Part shown: positions 1 to 11,819 of the stretch, piece after piece
How positions within the stretch are numbered: the stretch's first letter is position 1
How the letters are laid out: every line of letters begins with the position of its first letter
Origin: Cryptomeria japonica
Taxonomy: Eukaryota > Streptophyta > Pinopsida > Cupressales > Cupressaceae
Assembly: GCF_030272615.1 (NCBI RefSeq)
Contig: NC_081406.1
Location: 168,035,861-168,099,860 of the forward strand
Length of the DNA: 64,000 nt
Direction of reading: 5' to 3'
Made by a program: the position numbers and the translations under genes
The notes under the pieces: generated by a model
Database searches by the model: none
The model's input: the letters and a program-made list of their open reading frames with translations, nothing else
What the model was told of the DNA's origin: nothing

Positions 1-945
1 ATACCCCAAAATTTTCCATTCCAAAACCAACTCTTCCCAAAATATTTTTCAAAACCTAGGTTAAAAGGAAAATGTTTGACAAAAAATCCTTTTTTTAGGT
101 TGAAATTGTTTTTCCCCAAATAAAACCATTTCCAAACAATTTAATATCAAAAATTGCTTTTCTTCCAAAATTGATTTTCTCAATTAAATTAAAACTGAAC
201 ATTTCTATTCAAAATGCTAATGAAGGTCATGGATAATAATTTTCCAATTCTATTTAACCTTTCTTTCAAAATACATATAGTTAATTTATTCATCATTTAA
301 AAATAACCATTTAACCAAACTTGCTACAAACATGAATTTAGCAATTTGATTATTGATTAATCACACAAAGGGGTCCTATTGAATTTAGTCCCTTTAATTT
401 ACGAATGTGTAAAAACACCATTAATCTAATTAAATACTTAGAATTTAATAATCATTTTTTACCAAACGCATGACACACAACTCAAGAAGCCAAACCAATA
501 CACGACCTGCATACCCAATCAAAAGGGGAAACTGATGGACAACTGATGACGCTCACTTGAGCACTACTAGGGTACAATGTAGGGTCTTACGACTACCTAA
601 TCCAATTCCTTAGGACCAATGAGGTACACTCAAACCTGCAAAGCCAAGTGGAGACGAACCTCGTACCTATGTGGTACTGTACCTGCAATCTCCTGCAACA
701 ATGAACCACACATGCATACATATATATTGAATGAAAGTGTTATCCCGAGATTAATAACATGAATCAGAAGAACAATTAATCTTACATAAGAATTGATGTG
801 AAATCAACATTTACAGGTACACACATTAAGCATAATACCTTACTATAACATTACAACATGGTAAATCGACCATCCAAGAAAGCCACTTAAAAAGTTAACT
901 AAGGTCAAACCGGGTTTAAAAATCTGATTAGGGCAGGGGTACTAC
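1..945 (-). mobile_element. Ty3-type LTR fragment
   Basis: No coding sequence is visible. The right edge ends ...GGGGTACTACA, which on the minus strand starts TGTAGTACCCC, a usual Ty3/gypsy LTR start. A stretch at about 625-730 (AAGTGG, GGTACC, TGCAATCT, then a run rich in ACATACAT) parallels one at about 49690-49770 inside the long LTR of element H in the same orientation, so I read this as part of a related but different LTR family. The left end lies outside the window. It may be a solo LTR or a truncated element. Confidence 0.5.
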
Positions 946-1189
946 ACTTAGCAGTGAAGTTTGACATTGCATGTTTTACTTTCACTTTGGCATTGTTGTC
1001 AAAGGGGGAGAAGAACTATGTGATTATGGGGAAGAAGAATTGTATGATTGACAGAGAGAAGATCTATAGCCAGTTACCAACTGATGCCAAGGAGAGTACA
1101 TGGAAAAATGTAAACCAAGATTCCTATTCACAATCATAGCAAACAAGGGTATTGATACTTGTATTGCCATCAATGCCAAAGGGGAATAT
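946..1189 (+). mobile_element. Copia element A, 3' end of internal region
   Basis: This is non-coding sequence directly upstream of a copia LTR. It holds two polypurine modules: one at 987-1010 containing TTGTCAAAGGGGGAG, and the real PPT at 1178-1189 (AAAGGGGAATAT) abutting the LTR start TGTTGG. The same pair occurs at the 3' ends of elements B, C, E and I. No pol sequence of this element is left; the Ty3-type LTR fragment replaces it to the left. Confidence 0.65.
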
Positions 1190-2567
1190 TGTTGGCATTT
1201 GCATGAAGATTGTATTAATGAAATGTTATTTTGTCATTGATGTCAATTATAATTGGTAATGATGCTATAATGTTGTTTTGTAACCAGTAGGAAGAGCTAG
1301 TGAAGGGTACTGTACCCGGTAGGTGAATTTGTGGAGGAAACTGGTATTGCTATAAAATGTAGAGGTGAATCGGTAAACCCTACTTGTTGATATGATAAAC
1401 CCTAACCGATGAAGTTTGGTGAATCGATTGTATTGGTTTATGATCTAATGATGAGCGGTAATAATTATGACACATATGCATGTTGTATGAGAAGAGTTTC
1501 AAATGGTTTTTGGCGCATAGAGATAACATTTTTTATCTTGGGAATAAGCAAGTATGTTGCATGTAATGCAAACCACGTGATGAGTTGCAGATTTCGATGA
1601 AGCAATGATCAAGGAGCGGTCGAGGCTATCTTGAATGATGTGCACAAATTATTATGTAATCCAACGGTCATACTTGAATTGATTTGTTTGTAATCTCTAT
1701 GAGAGAATTAGGTTTTTGATGTGTTACCAGCCTATTGTTTTGTTTATAAGGTCGATGAGTTGTTTTTGTTGAAGAGTTGGAAAATTGTAGTTCAGAGTGA
1801 GAGTGTGGTTGTTGAACCAGATGATGTATTTGCAATTTATGTAAAGGCAGATAGGAGCATGAAAAGGATCTAAACAAACAAATGTAGTGCTATTCAAATA
1901 GATCAGCAAACCCCTGTTGTTTTCTAACAATTACAACAATTAAATCCCCTAACCAGGTAAGCTCTAACAAGATTAGTGCTATTCAAATCCTCTAACTAGG
2001 TGGTCCATTAGCTTGGATTTTAAATCTTCTACCGAGGTTACTTCTTATAGGGTATTGCTTCTAATAGGGCATTAAAGTCAATCCCTTAACCGGGTGGTCC
2101 CTAACAGGATCTGTTCTTAACAGGACTTATTGTAAAGCTTTAATAGGCTTGGCTCCTAACAGGGTGAACTTCAAAAGAGTTTAGAAGACTTGTGGGTATT
2201 CATCCCCACCATGGTTCTTCCCATTTGGGTTTCCACATCAAAAATATTGTGTCAAGTGGTGAATGCTTTTGTGGTTATGTTTACCACGGTTAAATTGCTT
2301 AACTGCTAAATCCACTTTGATATGTTATGTTAACCGGCAGCAATCTGAAATGAGGTTTTACTTATGTCAGTAAATTATTTGGATGTTTGAGAGTTTCAAG
2401 TTGTTTTACTATTAATCGGTTATAACAGTCAACCGGTTTAACTTGTCAATTTAGAGTTTGCATTGAGAGGATGTTTAAGAGATTGGTGAAAGTTTATATC
2501 AATTTTCTATCTACTAATTCATCCCCCTCCCCTCTCAGAAGTTGACCGGATCCTTATTCTTTCATCA
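1190..2567 (+). repeat. Copia element A, 3' LTR
   Basis: It starts TGTTGGCATTT, like the LTR of element I (63079), and is about 1.4 kb long. It contains the family's degenerate ladder of AACCGGGT / CTAACAGG phrases (about 1945-2160), the conserved TTTGGGTTTCCACAT phrase (about 2222-2238) and the C-rich CATCCCCCTCCCC run near the end. The end at 2567 (TTTCATCA) is inferred. No PBS follows, so this is a 3' LTR of a truncated element rather than a 5' LTR. Confidence 0.65.
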
Positions 2568-2636
2568 TACCATCAAAATGTAGGCAAGCCTCATACAAAC
2601 ATCTTCATTATCACTATTTTTCATATATGGTGAGAC

Positions 2637-2795
2637 TGTTGGAAACACGGTTGCTATTGCAACAAAAGATCGACCTGTTAATGCCTAATACAACTGTGTG
2701 ACACATAGATTCCATGGGAGGTGATTAAGCCATGTCACAAACCCGTCGCTTGTGTTGCACAACACAAGCAGACCAAGGGCGCACACCTTGCAACA
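2637..2795 (-). repeat. TRIM 3' LTR
   Basis: 159 bp with TGTTG...CAACA termini. It carries a 4-bp insertion (GCAG) relative to the other copy. A C-run at 2798-2804 follows; on the minus strand this is the polypurine tract just upstream of this LTR. Confidence 0.8.
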
Positions 2796-2835
2796 ATCCC
2801 CCCCAGCACAAGTGGGGGTTTGAACCCGTGACCAA

Positions 2836-2847
2836 GCTCTATTACCA
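2836..2847 (-). other. TRIM primer-binding site
   Basis: The minus strand reads TGGTAATAGAGC, 10 of 12 identical to the initiator-Met-tRNA PBS TGGTATCAGAGC seen intact in elements B, E and I. It lies two bases inside the 5' LTR. Confidence 0.75.
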
Positions 2848-2849
2848 CT

Positions 2850-3004
2850 TGTTGAAAAACTAGTTGTCGTTGCACCAAAAGATCGACCTGTTAATGCCCG
2901 ATACAACCGCGTGACACATAGAATCCACGAGAGGTGGTTAAACCATGTCGCAAACCTGTCACTTGTGCTGCACAACACAAACCAAGGGCGCACACCTTGC
3001 AACA
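2850..3004 (-). repeat. TRIM 5' LTR
   Basis: 155 bp with the same TGTTG...CAACA termini. It is the 5' LTR when read on the minus strand because the PBS adjoins its inner end. Confidence 0.8.
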
Positions 3005-3887
3005 AAGACATCAACACCACATTGATCATGGACGTTCAATCAACAACATCTCTACAAAATTGCATATCATGACACCATGGCATGCAAGGTATAGATAGTA
3101 ACACCAAGAGGGTAGACATCAACCATGAACCACTTACACAACACACATTTGCATGTTACTTTGATGACATCACACATGTGATGGGAGAAACAACCATCTG
3201 CTCGTCTCCTTAATATTCATCTTCTTTTGATATTACTACAACATACTAAGTATAGAAATTGACACCAAGAAGGTGGACATCCACAACATAGAATACCTTC
3301 AACCATCAACCATCAACCATCAACTATCTACACATACATTTGAGTCCACAACAACACCTGAGATTTACATTATCCAATAATCAACACCATATACTTGAGA
3401 CATCAATCTACACCATCAATCATAACATATCAACAACATGTACTTCCAACATATACCACAAACCTCATCATAAGCATATCATCAATAACAACATCTAATC
3501 ATCTCCATCTCAATAGTCTCCATCATAGCTTTGCACACAATTGTATCATAATGAAATCACACAATCTAAGTGTTGACACAAATGGACAACACCATAACTG
3601 CATTGACAGTAGTCTCCAAGATCCTCCACAACACTAAGGGTTGACATCAATGATGACTCTTAGTCATCAATGACAACAACTGCCAATAGATTTCTCTATA
3701 ATTTCCCCTCTTGTTGATGGGTGTGAGCCTATTGCATCATTTGTGAAGGTATCTCACTCTTCTAGTTCAATTGAGGAGATCTTCATTCAAGGAGTTTTTG
3801 ATGTTTTTGTTCTTGTTTAGATTGAGGTGGAAGGGAAAATACTTGCTATCTCTAACTTGCTTATAGGCAAGTCAAATCCTTAGTTTA
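3005..3887. other. No gene seen; CA-rich relic DNA
   Basis: A low-complexity stretch of CATCAAC / CAACACC phrases. The part at about 3620-3690 contains TTGACATCAATGATGAC and TCATCAATGACAACAAC, which on the minus strand resemble the TTGTCATTGATGTCAA motif of the copia LTRs. It may be a decayed reverse-strand LTR. No supported gene. Confidence 0.4.
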
Positions 3888-4480
3888 GGAACTCACTCAT
3901 TGGAAGATTCTACGGTAATTATCCCAACATTGATGGTATTAGAAGATGGGTGATTTGGAAGTGGGATCTAAGACGTAAGGTTGAGATTGTTGCTAAGCTG
4001 ATTTTTTTTTTTTCTGTATTCTCATTTTCCAACATGGATAATTGCTCAAGGACCCTTTAAGATGGTCCTTAGTTTCTGAGGTAGAATGGCCCTAGCCTTA
4101 AATTTTGAGCTCCAGTTTTAATTCTATCAGTGATGATTACACCAAGTTCCCTGTGTGGGTTAGACTATCCAGACTACCTTTTGAATATTGGGATGAAGAA
4201 GTTTTAATGCTAATAGAAAACACTTTTGAGTTGTACTTTAATGCTGATTTGATCACAAAATTTAAGAAGGATTTTCTCTTTGCTCGATTTTGTGTGCTTG
4301 TGGAGAAAATCAAGAAATTCCCATATGAAGTTACCCTTTCTTCTAAATATGGCAATTGGGTGTAGTAGATTGAAATTGAAGAATCTTCAATTGTTTGCTA
4401 CTATTATAGTAAAGTGAGTCATATTATTGCTAGCAGCCTAACAATAAGAAATTTGTTTGGAGGAAAATGGAACAAACATT
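3888..4480 (+). pseudogene. LINE ORF1 relic (DUF4283-like)
   Basis: Conceptual fragments match the order of plant L1-type LINE ORF1 proteins: a SLIGRFYG / IRRWV segment (about 3890-3990), a FSFSN segment (about 4017-4035) with stops, then YTKFPVWVRLSRLPFEYWD (4138-4195) and RFCVLVEKIKKFPYEV (about 4285-4335). After a stop come a degraded zinc-knuckle-like stretch and a K/E-rich tail. In living elements ORF1 binds the element's RNA. Stops and frame changes show this copy is dead. The order and the WVRL...P motif make the family call fairly safe. Confidence 0.7.
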
Positions 4481-5321
4481 AGTTGTTGTGGAAGAGTACA
4501 TTACTACTCGGGATGCACAAAGGGAAGAAAGTAGGGGGAAAGTATTTGTTGACCATATATAGATGTATACCTCTTTCAAGGATTCAATGTTGAATGATAA
4601 ATCTTCTTGTGAACTTATATATGTCCTTGTGCAAAAAAAAAAGAAGTTTTAGAGCTGAAAGACTGATACGCTATGAAGAAAAAATCTTTGGAACAATTTG
4701 ATTTCAAACTACCCTAACTTTGAATTAGTTGATTGTAAAAAATATCTTTTTATTGTGGTTTCGTTGATTCTCTGGACTGTCCTTTTCAGCTCTATAATGT
4801 TTATTGCTTGATTTATTGTCTTTTTTAATTCTGTAATACTTATTGCTTAATCTTTCTTTGTATGCAAACCCTTTCAAAATCTTTACTTACCTTACCAATG
4901 ACAAATATTGAACAAACTTGGGAATATCTGTGTCCTAGAACCACTTATGGATTTGAATTTGAACCCATCACATGGAATCTAATGCGGCTCTACTTTGAGA
5001 AATTCGTGCATTAGACTCGGTCAATTCTAAACCATTCTTGACGCATATGTCACAGCTTTTTCTAGATTCTCTTCCATTTGAGGCTTGAAAAGTTCTCAAA
5101 TTTTCGTCGGCAGCTGTTAACGAAACTTCAGATCATCCTCCATGATACCCTTCGAATTTTAATTTTAGTTATTTGTATGGGCTATGTATGAGAAGCTCTC
5201 CTTTCCCTGTACAGTTATTTGGACTACTCATTGCTATGCAGTTGTTAGTATCATATGTCTTTCCTGGCTTTTCTTGTTGATATATTATATTTGCTGTTCA
5301 TTCTTGCAGTAAGCTTGCATC
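4481..5321. other. Tail of LINE relic and 5' flank of receptor-kinase gene
   Basis: The first part is the degraded LINE ORF1 tail with an A-run at about 4633-4642. From about 4900 no transposon is recognised. A pyrimidine-rich tract ends TTCTTGCAG at 5310, 12 bp before the receptor-kinase ATG. It would fit a 3' splice site of a 5'-UTR intron, but no transcription start is visible. Confidence 0.4.
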
Positions 5322-8300
5322 ATGGCTTTCCACCATATGTATTTTATGGTGTGCATCGCTTATTTGTATGGTCTCTTCTTCATAACTGGACAAGTTCAGG
5401 CAGCACCCACAGACATGAATGAAAGTACATGGCAATTTCATTACTTTTACATGTGTTTCACTTCACTTATCTGGACTCACATTTGATAATCTCTAATCCT
5501 CCCCTTTTTCTTTTGACAGTTGAAACACTGAGGATAATTTTACAGAAACTTGGTAAAAGAGATTGGAATTTTAGTGGAGATCCCTGTACAAACTTTCAAC
5601 GATTCAGTTGTGAATATGACAATAACAACAATATTTGGCGTGTCACCAACATGTATGTTTAATCTGATTGCCATGTTCCTAACCTGTATGTTTTTAAATG
5701 CTTTAGGATTATAAAAAGTCTTATTTTCTGTTGTCTTGTTTCTGGGAGTTTATTGTTCCCAGCACTTAGTTTCCTTCACCAGGACATTCAAAGCATGATC
5801 TCCCTAAAGGATGAATAAGGAAGAAATGGGGGGTAAATTAAACTCCCATATTACCAGAAGCTATAAATATTTGGTAGTATTTTATTGGGTATGTGATCCA
5901 TTTTTGGGTATGGAGGCAACAGAAAGAGATTCATAATACATAGTGTTAATGTCGTATTGCAGAACACTTCCAAGCCTAAATCTGAATGGAGTGCTTCCAC
6001 CAGAACTAGCCAATCTATCACATCTTGTGGGACTGTAAGTGAAAGCAATATTATCTTTTCACAATTTTATTGTTCGGGTTTATGAATGAATGACTTTAAT
6101 GACGTTCATGAGATTGAATAGTTTAAACAATTAAGAAATAACAGTGCAAATTATCTTCATACTTCTTTCAATGTTCCATCTTCTGCTATGGATCTTGATT
6201 AGGAAGCTAACAATCTGATTAATCTTATCTTCATCAAATAAATGGTGCATGTTATCAACCTTCAAAGTGTTTTCATACTGATTATGGATATCTTCAGAGG
6301 CTGCAAATTCTATAATAAAGTGTCATTCTGTCTCCACCACACCCTTATTGCAGAATATGCAAGTTCTCTCTTCTCATACTTCCTTGGATATCTTCCACTT
6401 ACTTGTCTCATTTCTAAAATGATGTGATCCTATTTTCAATCGTACAACTAACAACTTACTTTTTTTTAATAAGATGTAAGTTGGGTTAAACTCTTTAGTA
6501 CACATGAAAAGTATGGTAAGCTTCTAAAAGAAATATTGATGGAATTCAGTACACCTTACTAATAGGAACAGCTTAAACAAGTAGCGTTTGTTCTGTTTTC
6601 CACTTCTATATAAGCTAACTTTGGACTTTGGGTATACTTGAGCAATATAATTAGTAAGTTTGTAATTGTAAAGCAATCTTCCAGGTTTATCGTCTGTCTT
6701 CTTTGTGGAATTGTAAGCGAGCAATATAATATTTTCACAAATTTGGCGTTTGGGTTTAGTCCATCATAAAAAAAAATGTCAAAATATAGGTGTAATGGCA
6801 AGATTTTTAACAACTATCCACAAGATTCACTATTAATAATAGATCCATGTTATATGATAATATAGGAGCAGCTTAATAAATAACTGTTCTTTGCTGTTTT
6901 CCACTTCTGTGGAGACTAACTTTGGACCTTGAGTACTTAATTGTTAAATTACTTCAGTTTCTAATTATCAGGCAATCTTCCAGGTTTTTCATTTGTCTTA
7001 TTACATAGATTAATCCAGTTTTCTCTCAGGCGTTTTTTTGGGCTAACTGATTGGTGTTCTCTTGAACAGAGATATCTCAGATAACTATCTCAGTGGCTCA
7101 ATACCTAGAGAATTTGGTTCCATGCGTGCCTTGAGAAATTTGTAAGTTCTCTAGATTATTCTCTCATACTGAGTACCATCATATTGATGTGTTTCTGAAT
7201 GGGATTCTTGATTACCTTTTCAGATCTCTCTCAGGAAATCTCTTGTCTGGTCCTATTCCAAAGGAGCTCGGAAATCTTGCAAGCTTGATTGAATTGTAAA
7301 CCCCTCCCTCTCACATTGATTTGGTTGCATATGAAAATGTTTTTATAGGAAGAATATAACAGTTATGTTGTTTTCATTGCCATAGTGTTTGAAATTTTTG
7401 AACCATAAAAACATATTTGCTCTACAGAAGCCTTTATTCCAACAATCTTAATGGTACGCTTCCCGAAGAGATTGGAAACTTGACAGCTCTGCGGAATGTG
7501 TATGTATCTATCAAATTTCAACTGGAGCTTATCAACTCCTATGAATAATCTATCCACTTGTGTTTTCTGTCACTTCATCTATGTTGAACCCAAGCCTAAT
7601 CAGGGTGACATCCCATGCAATTATTGTTCTCATTTCTAATGCAGATATTTATCTTCTAATCAATTCAGTGGAGAGATACCTCCAACATTTGTCAAGCTAC
7701 AGAATCTTACAGAATTGTAAGTGTCCATGTTCTTTCACATATATTTCTTCATTACAAAGAGACTACATAAGTTAAGCAATGTTATATGTAATAGAAATGG
7801 TTTAAGCACACCATATAAATTAACTATTCATGGTGGACACAGTTTTGCATCTAGCAGTGGTTTCGTGGTTAAAATACCAAATTTTATTGGGAAGCTGATC
7901 AAGCTTGAAAAATTGTGAGATTACTTACATCTTCTGTGAATTTGAAGTTTATGCTGAGATTCTTTCCCAAAAAAATTTCTCAGTAGGGCAGTAAGGCCAA
8001 ATGAAACAACATAGTATTATCCATGTTAAGATCTATTTTATTTTCTGCACCATCTACTAGAAATTATTCTTAGAACAGAGAAAACTGTGTTTTTTGCAGG
8101 ATACTTCAAGGAACTTCTTTAAAGGGACCACTTCCTTCATCTATTGAGAATTTAATTCAGATGAAATACTTGTAAGAATGGTTCTGCTTTCATGCCTTGA
8201 TTTTGTAAAATAGATTTTACTATGGACTTAAAACTGCTAGAACAATAAACAGTAGCTATTTCTACAGAACTCTCCCTTTTTTTCTTTTTTTCCCTGTTAG

Positions 8301-8662
8301 TTTAAAACTTTAAACACCTGCAAATCGGTCACTGTGTGGTCCTTGCATCTCTAATTGCATGCATATTGATTAGTAATGTATATTCAATGATATTTACACT
8401 TCAAATATTCACAGGAGGATAAGTGATATAGCCGAAGGTGGTTCAAGTTTGGACTTTCTAAAAAATCTCATAAATCTGGAGGAATTGTAAGGAAAATAAA
8501 GTTCTTAAACTACATTTTCTTTGAAGTACAAAGCCTTTTTTGTGGTCTATATCTTTTTATGCTAGTGACTTATGATAACTGGGCTTGTTGCAGAGTTCTA
8601 AGAAACAACAACATCACTGCAAAAATTCCAGACATAAGTAACTCGATGAAATTGCAAGCTCT
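5322..8662 (+). CDS. LRR-VIII-type receptor kinase, exons 1-11 only
   Basis: This encodes the extracellular N-terminus of a plant receptor-like kinase. Exons: 5322-5424 (hydrophobic signal peptide, MAFHHMYFMVCIAYLYG...), 5520-5652 (ETLRIILQKLG, then WNFSGDPC), 5963-6034, 7070-7141, 7224-7295, 7428-7499, 7645-7716, 7843-7914, 8100-8171, 8415-8486 and 8594-8662. Exons 3-10 are exactly 72 bp, one LRR each, with phase-2 introns; exon 11 is 69 bp. All junctions are GT-AG and no exon contains a stop, giving about 293 residues. The LQGTS...GPLPSSI and LRISDI repeats fit LRR subfamily VIII (the At1g53430-like group). The expected malectin-like domain, membrane span and kinase are absent. Either intron 11 is very long and transposon-filled, or the gene is truncated. 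In living relatives the protein is a plasma-membrane receptor kinase. Confidence 0.8.
6564..7010 (+). repeat. Diverged internal duplication in intron 3
   Basis: Two similar blocks, about 6564-6720 and 6863-7010, share phrases such as GTTTTCCACTTCT, CTAACTTTGGAC and CAATCTTCCAGGTTT. Just after the first block, GGAATTGTAAGCGAGCAAT (6708 on) resembles the real exon-3 donor GGGACTGTAAGTGAAAGCAA (6030 on), followed in both by TTTTCACAA and a GGGTTTA. This suggests a duplicated and decayed exon/donor region. Confidence 0.5.
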
Positions 8663-10439
8663 GTAAGTTAAAGTTGCAAGCTTTGATGTCACAAGTATCT
8701 CTAGATTGCATTAAATACTTTTAGTAGATACAATATTTTATTTGGTCATTATAATTTATTTTGTTTTGAAATCTCCTCTTTGCTAATCTAGATAAGAACT
8801 ATTTCACAAACAAAAACGTATAGACAATCCTAGGTGGATCAGAAGTAGAAGTACACAATACAGACATGAAACAGAGTACTAACGCCATAACACATTGTTT
8901 ACATACATAAATGTCAAGAAATATACTTAAGTAGATCACATGCAACAAGAATGGAAGCAATATAAACTAGCAGTTCAGACAATCCTTTGTACTCTGTCTT
9001 CCAAGGTTGAAGGAAGGAACAATTTCTCTATCACATCATGTACAGTGGTAAACAGTACATGTTCGGGTGGAAGGCATTCAACAAAATTATTATTATTACA
9101 TCAATAGGGGTCTTACAATGACAGAAAAAACTTTTAAGCCGTGCATGAGCAGAGTCATCAGACACTATTAACTGTAACACTAAAATCTATTCCCTCATTA
9201 CATTAGTGAAGGGTTGGTTGGTTTTTTTGGGGTTTTTTTTGGATTTCTTTAGGCTATCGGAAAGGTTTTTTTTGGGTGATTTCTTTAGGCTATCGGATTG
9301 GTTATATTCCTCGGGTATGCACACAAACAGTTTATCGATGTTCTGGGGTTTAACTTTCAGATTTTTTCAATATTATTAGTTTTTTCTTGCATGCATCTTG
9401 TGAAGGGGCTCATGGTCATAATGGAGACTCATCTTCTACGTCAAAGTTTGGTTATGTAAATACTGCCATCTCCAGAAGGCAATCTCAGCCATTTTTAGGA
9501 TTGCCTGCAAACTAAATGACATAATGCATTTTGTTTTTGCGGTTTCTTTTTTCTTTATTGATCTGAGTCTCTGTGATCATATTTGGTCTGGTGGACTTGG
9601 GAAGTCAAATAGAGGAAAAGTTGGTCTTCTTTAACTCGCAACACCTTTATGGAGGTAAGTAGATTTTCTTGATATCTGGAGATTTGATTAGTAGGTAGAA
9701 TTTAAAGACAGATAGGGCATTTGGTTAATGAGATAGTAGGTCAAAGATCTAAAAAAGACACCAATGTAGGATTTTTTTTCAGTGAATGTTACAATTGTTA
9801 TATGCATGTTGGATGGAAATCATTAACCAATGTAGGATTTTTTTCAGTGAATGTTACAATTGTTATATGCATGTTGGATGGAAATCATTAACTTTTGAGG
9901 GTCACAGCTAGGAAAGGGCTAATAATCTTGAATATCTTTGGGCTATATGTGGAAATCTAGAGGCCGGTTTTGTTGAAAGGAGCTTCGAGTTGAAATGTTA
10001 TATCATTCTTACTAATGTTATGAAAACTGTAGAAGTAGATGTTCAGGGAATGTGGAGGAAAAGAAAATGGAGTATGAAGTTTACAAAGGGCACGTTAATC
10101 TAGTTTTAGGATTTGACATATTAATTGGTGAAGTCCTAAAGATGCAAGAAAAAATCTTAACTAGAGTTTCTAGGAAGAATGTGTTTAGAAAGGATAGTTG
10201 GGGGATGGTTAGAAGAGGTTTGGTTTCACTTAGGGTATACGCTTGAGTCTTCTCTTTGGTGTGAGGCTAGTTAGCCTTCTCCTTCAAGTCAACTACAAAT
10301 ATAGGGAGGATTATGCATAAAGGATGGTGTTGGGATATCTCCCTTTGCCATTGAAAAGATGGTTTCTATTCTTTGACCCAATGCATGAATCCAATGTTGT
10401 TTAGCCTAGACGAGTCAAATTGTTCATATTATGTTTGAA
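8663..10439. other. No exon recognised; intron 11 or 3' flank
   Basis: It begins with a good donor (GTAAGT) after exon 11. I find no further LRR, malectin or kinase exon here. It holds short T-rich duplications (ATTTCTTTAGGCTATCGGA twice, about 9244-9262 and 9280-9298) and a 66-bp tandem duplication at 9761-9891. An open frame at 10052-10246 has no recognisable similarity. Confidence 0.5.
9761..9891 (+). repeat. Tandem duplication, 66 + 65 bp
   Basis: Units 9761-9826 and 9827-9891 both start CCAATGTAGGATTTTTT and end GGAAATCATTAA. They differ by one T in a T-run, so the duplication is recent compared with the surroundings. Confidence 0.9.
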
Positions 10440-11819
10440 ATTATGATTTTCTAAAATTCTTTAAGATATTGGGAATTCCTCGGGCTCATTTTTGGAATAG
10501 GATGAGGAAGTTCTTAAGGGAAATTACTACTCTATGGACAAGACTCTAATGGACATGGATCTTCAAGAGGGACTCCCTGAGGTGATCAAGATCGATTAGC
10601 ATTATGTTTAGACTCTTAAGTAATTTTAGGTGCCCTCTTCTTGTGCTCAACGTCATGCTTATTTCCATCTTGTTGGTGATTATTCCTATCATTTCATAAG
10701 ACATTTTTCAAGATCAAAGGTCATGGACTCACAAAACTCAAGAGAGCCAAAGTCATCCCTCAATTATTATTGATGAGAACAAGTACAATGTTATTTTCAA
10801 GAGCCTAAATCATGTGAATGGGATGGTGGATTTGCAATCAAGCATGAATTTGTAGATGATTTATTACCACTATTGTAAAGCCTAGTAATGATGGATCCAA
10901 AAAGGTGACATTGGATCAAGCTAAAGGATTGGTGGAAATCTTGTTTGTTAAAGAGTGGGTTAAATTAGAGTGATTTCCACTTCCAATTTACATTATCCAT
11001 TAAGTTTACCTCTAGATCATTGGCCACCCTTGAAGGATTCTTCTTGTGCTTCTCCAACGTTAGGGTGTATGGCTCAAGGATATCTTAAAAGTTTTCATAA
11101 GAAGGCTAGTTCAAAAAAGGTACAGATCCCTAAGATTACCTTAGGGATCTACTATTGATCTTTTTTTTTTTGGATAATTTTCTTTGTAAAATAGATTCCC
11201 TTATTCTTCCTCCTCCAAGGGCTATGAGGAGTCTTGTGAAGGTTTTGATAGGTAAAATCTTAGATCTAACAAGCTAACAACTATTTTTGAAGAGTCATAA
11301 GCCTAAGGGGGACTTAACAATGATATTCAAATGGGAATTACATGGAGAAATTTCTTCATTTTTCATGTGAAATTTAAAGCATTAAGGGAGATTTATAGTG
11401 GTCGACAAAAAACTATTGATGGGGTACTTAGAGTAGGAGAAACCATTGGGAAGGTTGCACCATATTATTTCTCTCTTAAGACTCATAGTTTGTGTAGTGT
11501 TTTTTAATTAAAAAAATTTGTAAATTAGTATTAGTTCACAAACTTGATATTTTGTTGCTTCAAGAAACCATGAGTGTGGGTTTGAAAGCTAAGAATATTT
11601 TCAATTTTTCCTTGAAGTATTGAGATTTTCTTTCACTAGATTTGAAGGTCACTCTAGGACCTTGTTTAGAGTATGGAAGAAGAGGTTTTTTTGTACATCT
11701 TAACTCTATTTTTCTTATTTTTAAGCTTTCCATGAAGATAGGGAAAACTTTTGGTGTGGTTAATATATATGGGTCATATGACAACAAAACTAAATTTTGG
11801 GAGTCTCTTATGCCATGGA
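10440..11819 (+). pseudogene. LINE relic, ORF1 end to endonuclease
   Basis: A decayed L1-type LINE. The first part gives broken ORF1-like phrases (FRCPLLVLN at about 10626). At 11550-11810 the second ORF starts an endonuclease-like stretch: DILLLQETMS, then the frame from 11642 with VNIYGSYDNKTKFWESL, both typical of plant LINE endonucleases. The coding match stops exactly where the LTR of element D begins (11820). The reverse-transcriptase part is missing here. Confidence 0.6.

Larger units (their letters stand above)
2637..3004 (-). mobile_element. TRIM element, complete
   Basis: This is a miniature terminal-repeat retrotransposon of 368 bp. Two direct repeats (2637-2795 and 2850-3004, about 85% alike by eye) both start TGTTG and end CAACA. 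Only 54 bp lie between them. On the minus strand those 54 bp hold a PBS two bases after the 5' LTR and a G-rich PPT immediately before the 3' LTR. The flanks GAGAC (2632-2636) and AAGAC (3005-3009) look like a decayed 5-bp target-site duplication. It encodes nothing; open frames across it are chance. Mobility would have required proteins from an autonomous element. Confidence 0.85.

Noticed and set aside
2637-3004. Cassandra-type TRIM with 5S promoter
   Set aside because: A CACCTCCCATGG-like stretch on the minus strand hinted at 5S sequence, but I could not align convincing A, IE and C boxes.
2685-3029. 114-residue minus-strand open frame
   Set aside because: It spans the two TRIM LTRs; its internal repeat is the LTR duplication, not a protein repeat.
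5322-8662. Receptor kinase as a plain pseudogene
   Set aside because: Eleven exons without a stop and with canonical splice sites argue against long decay; truncation or a giant intron is still open.
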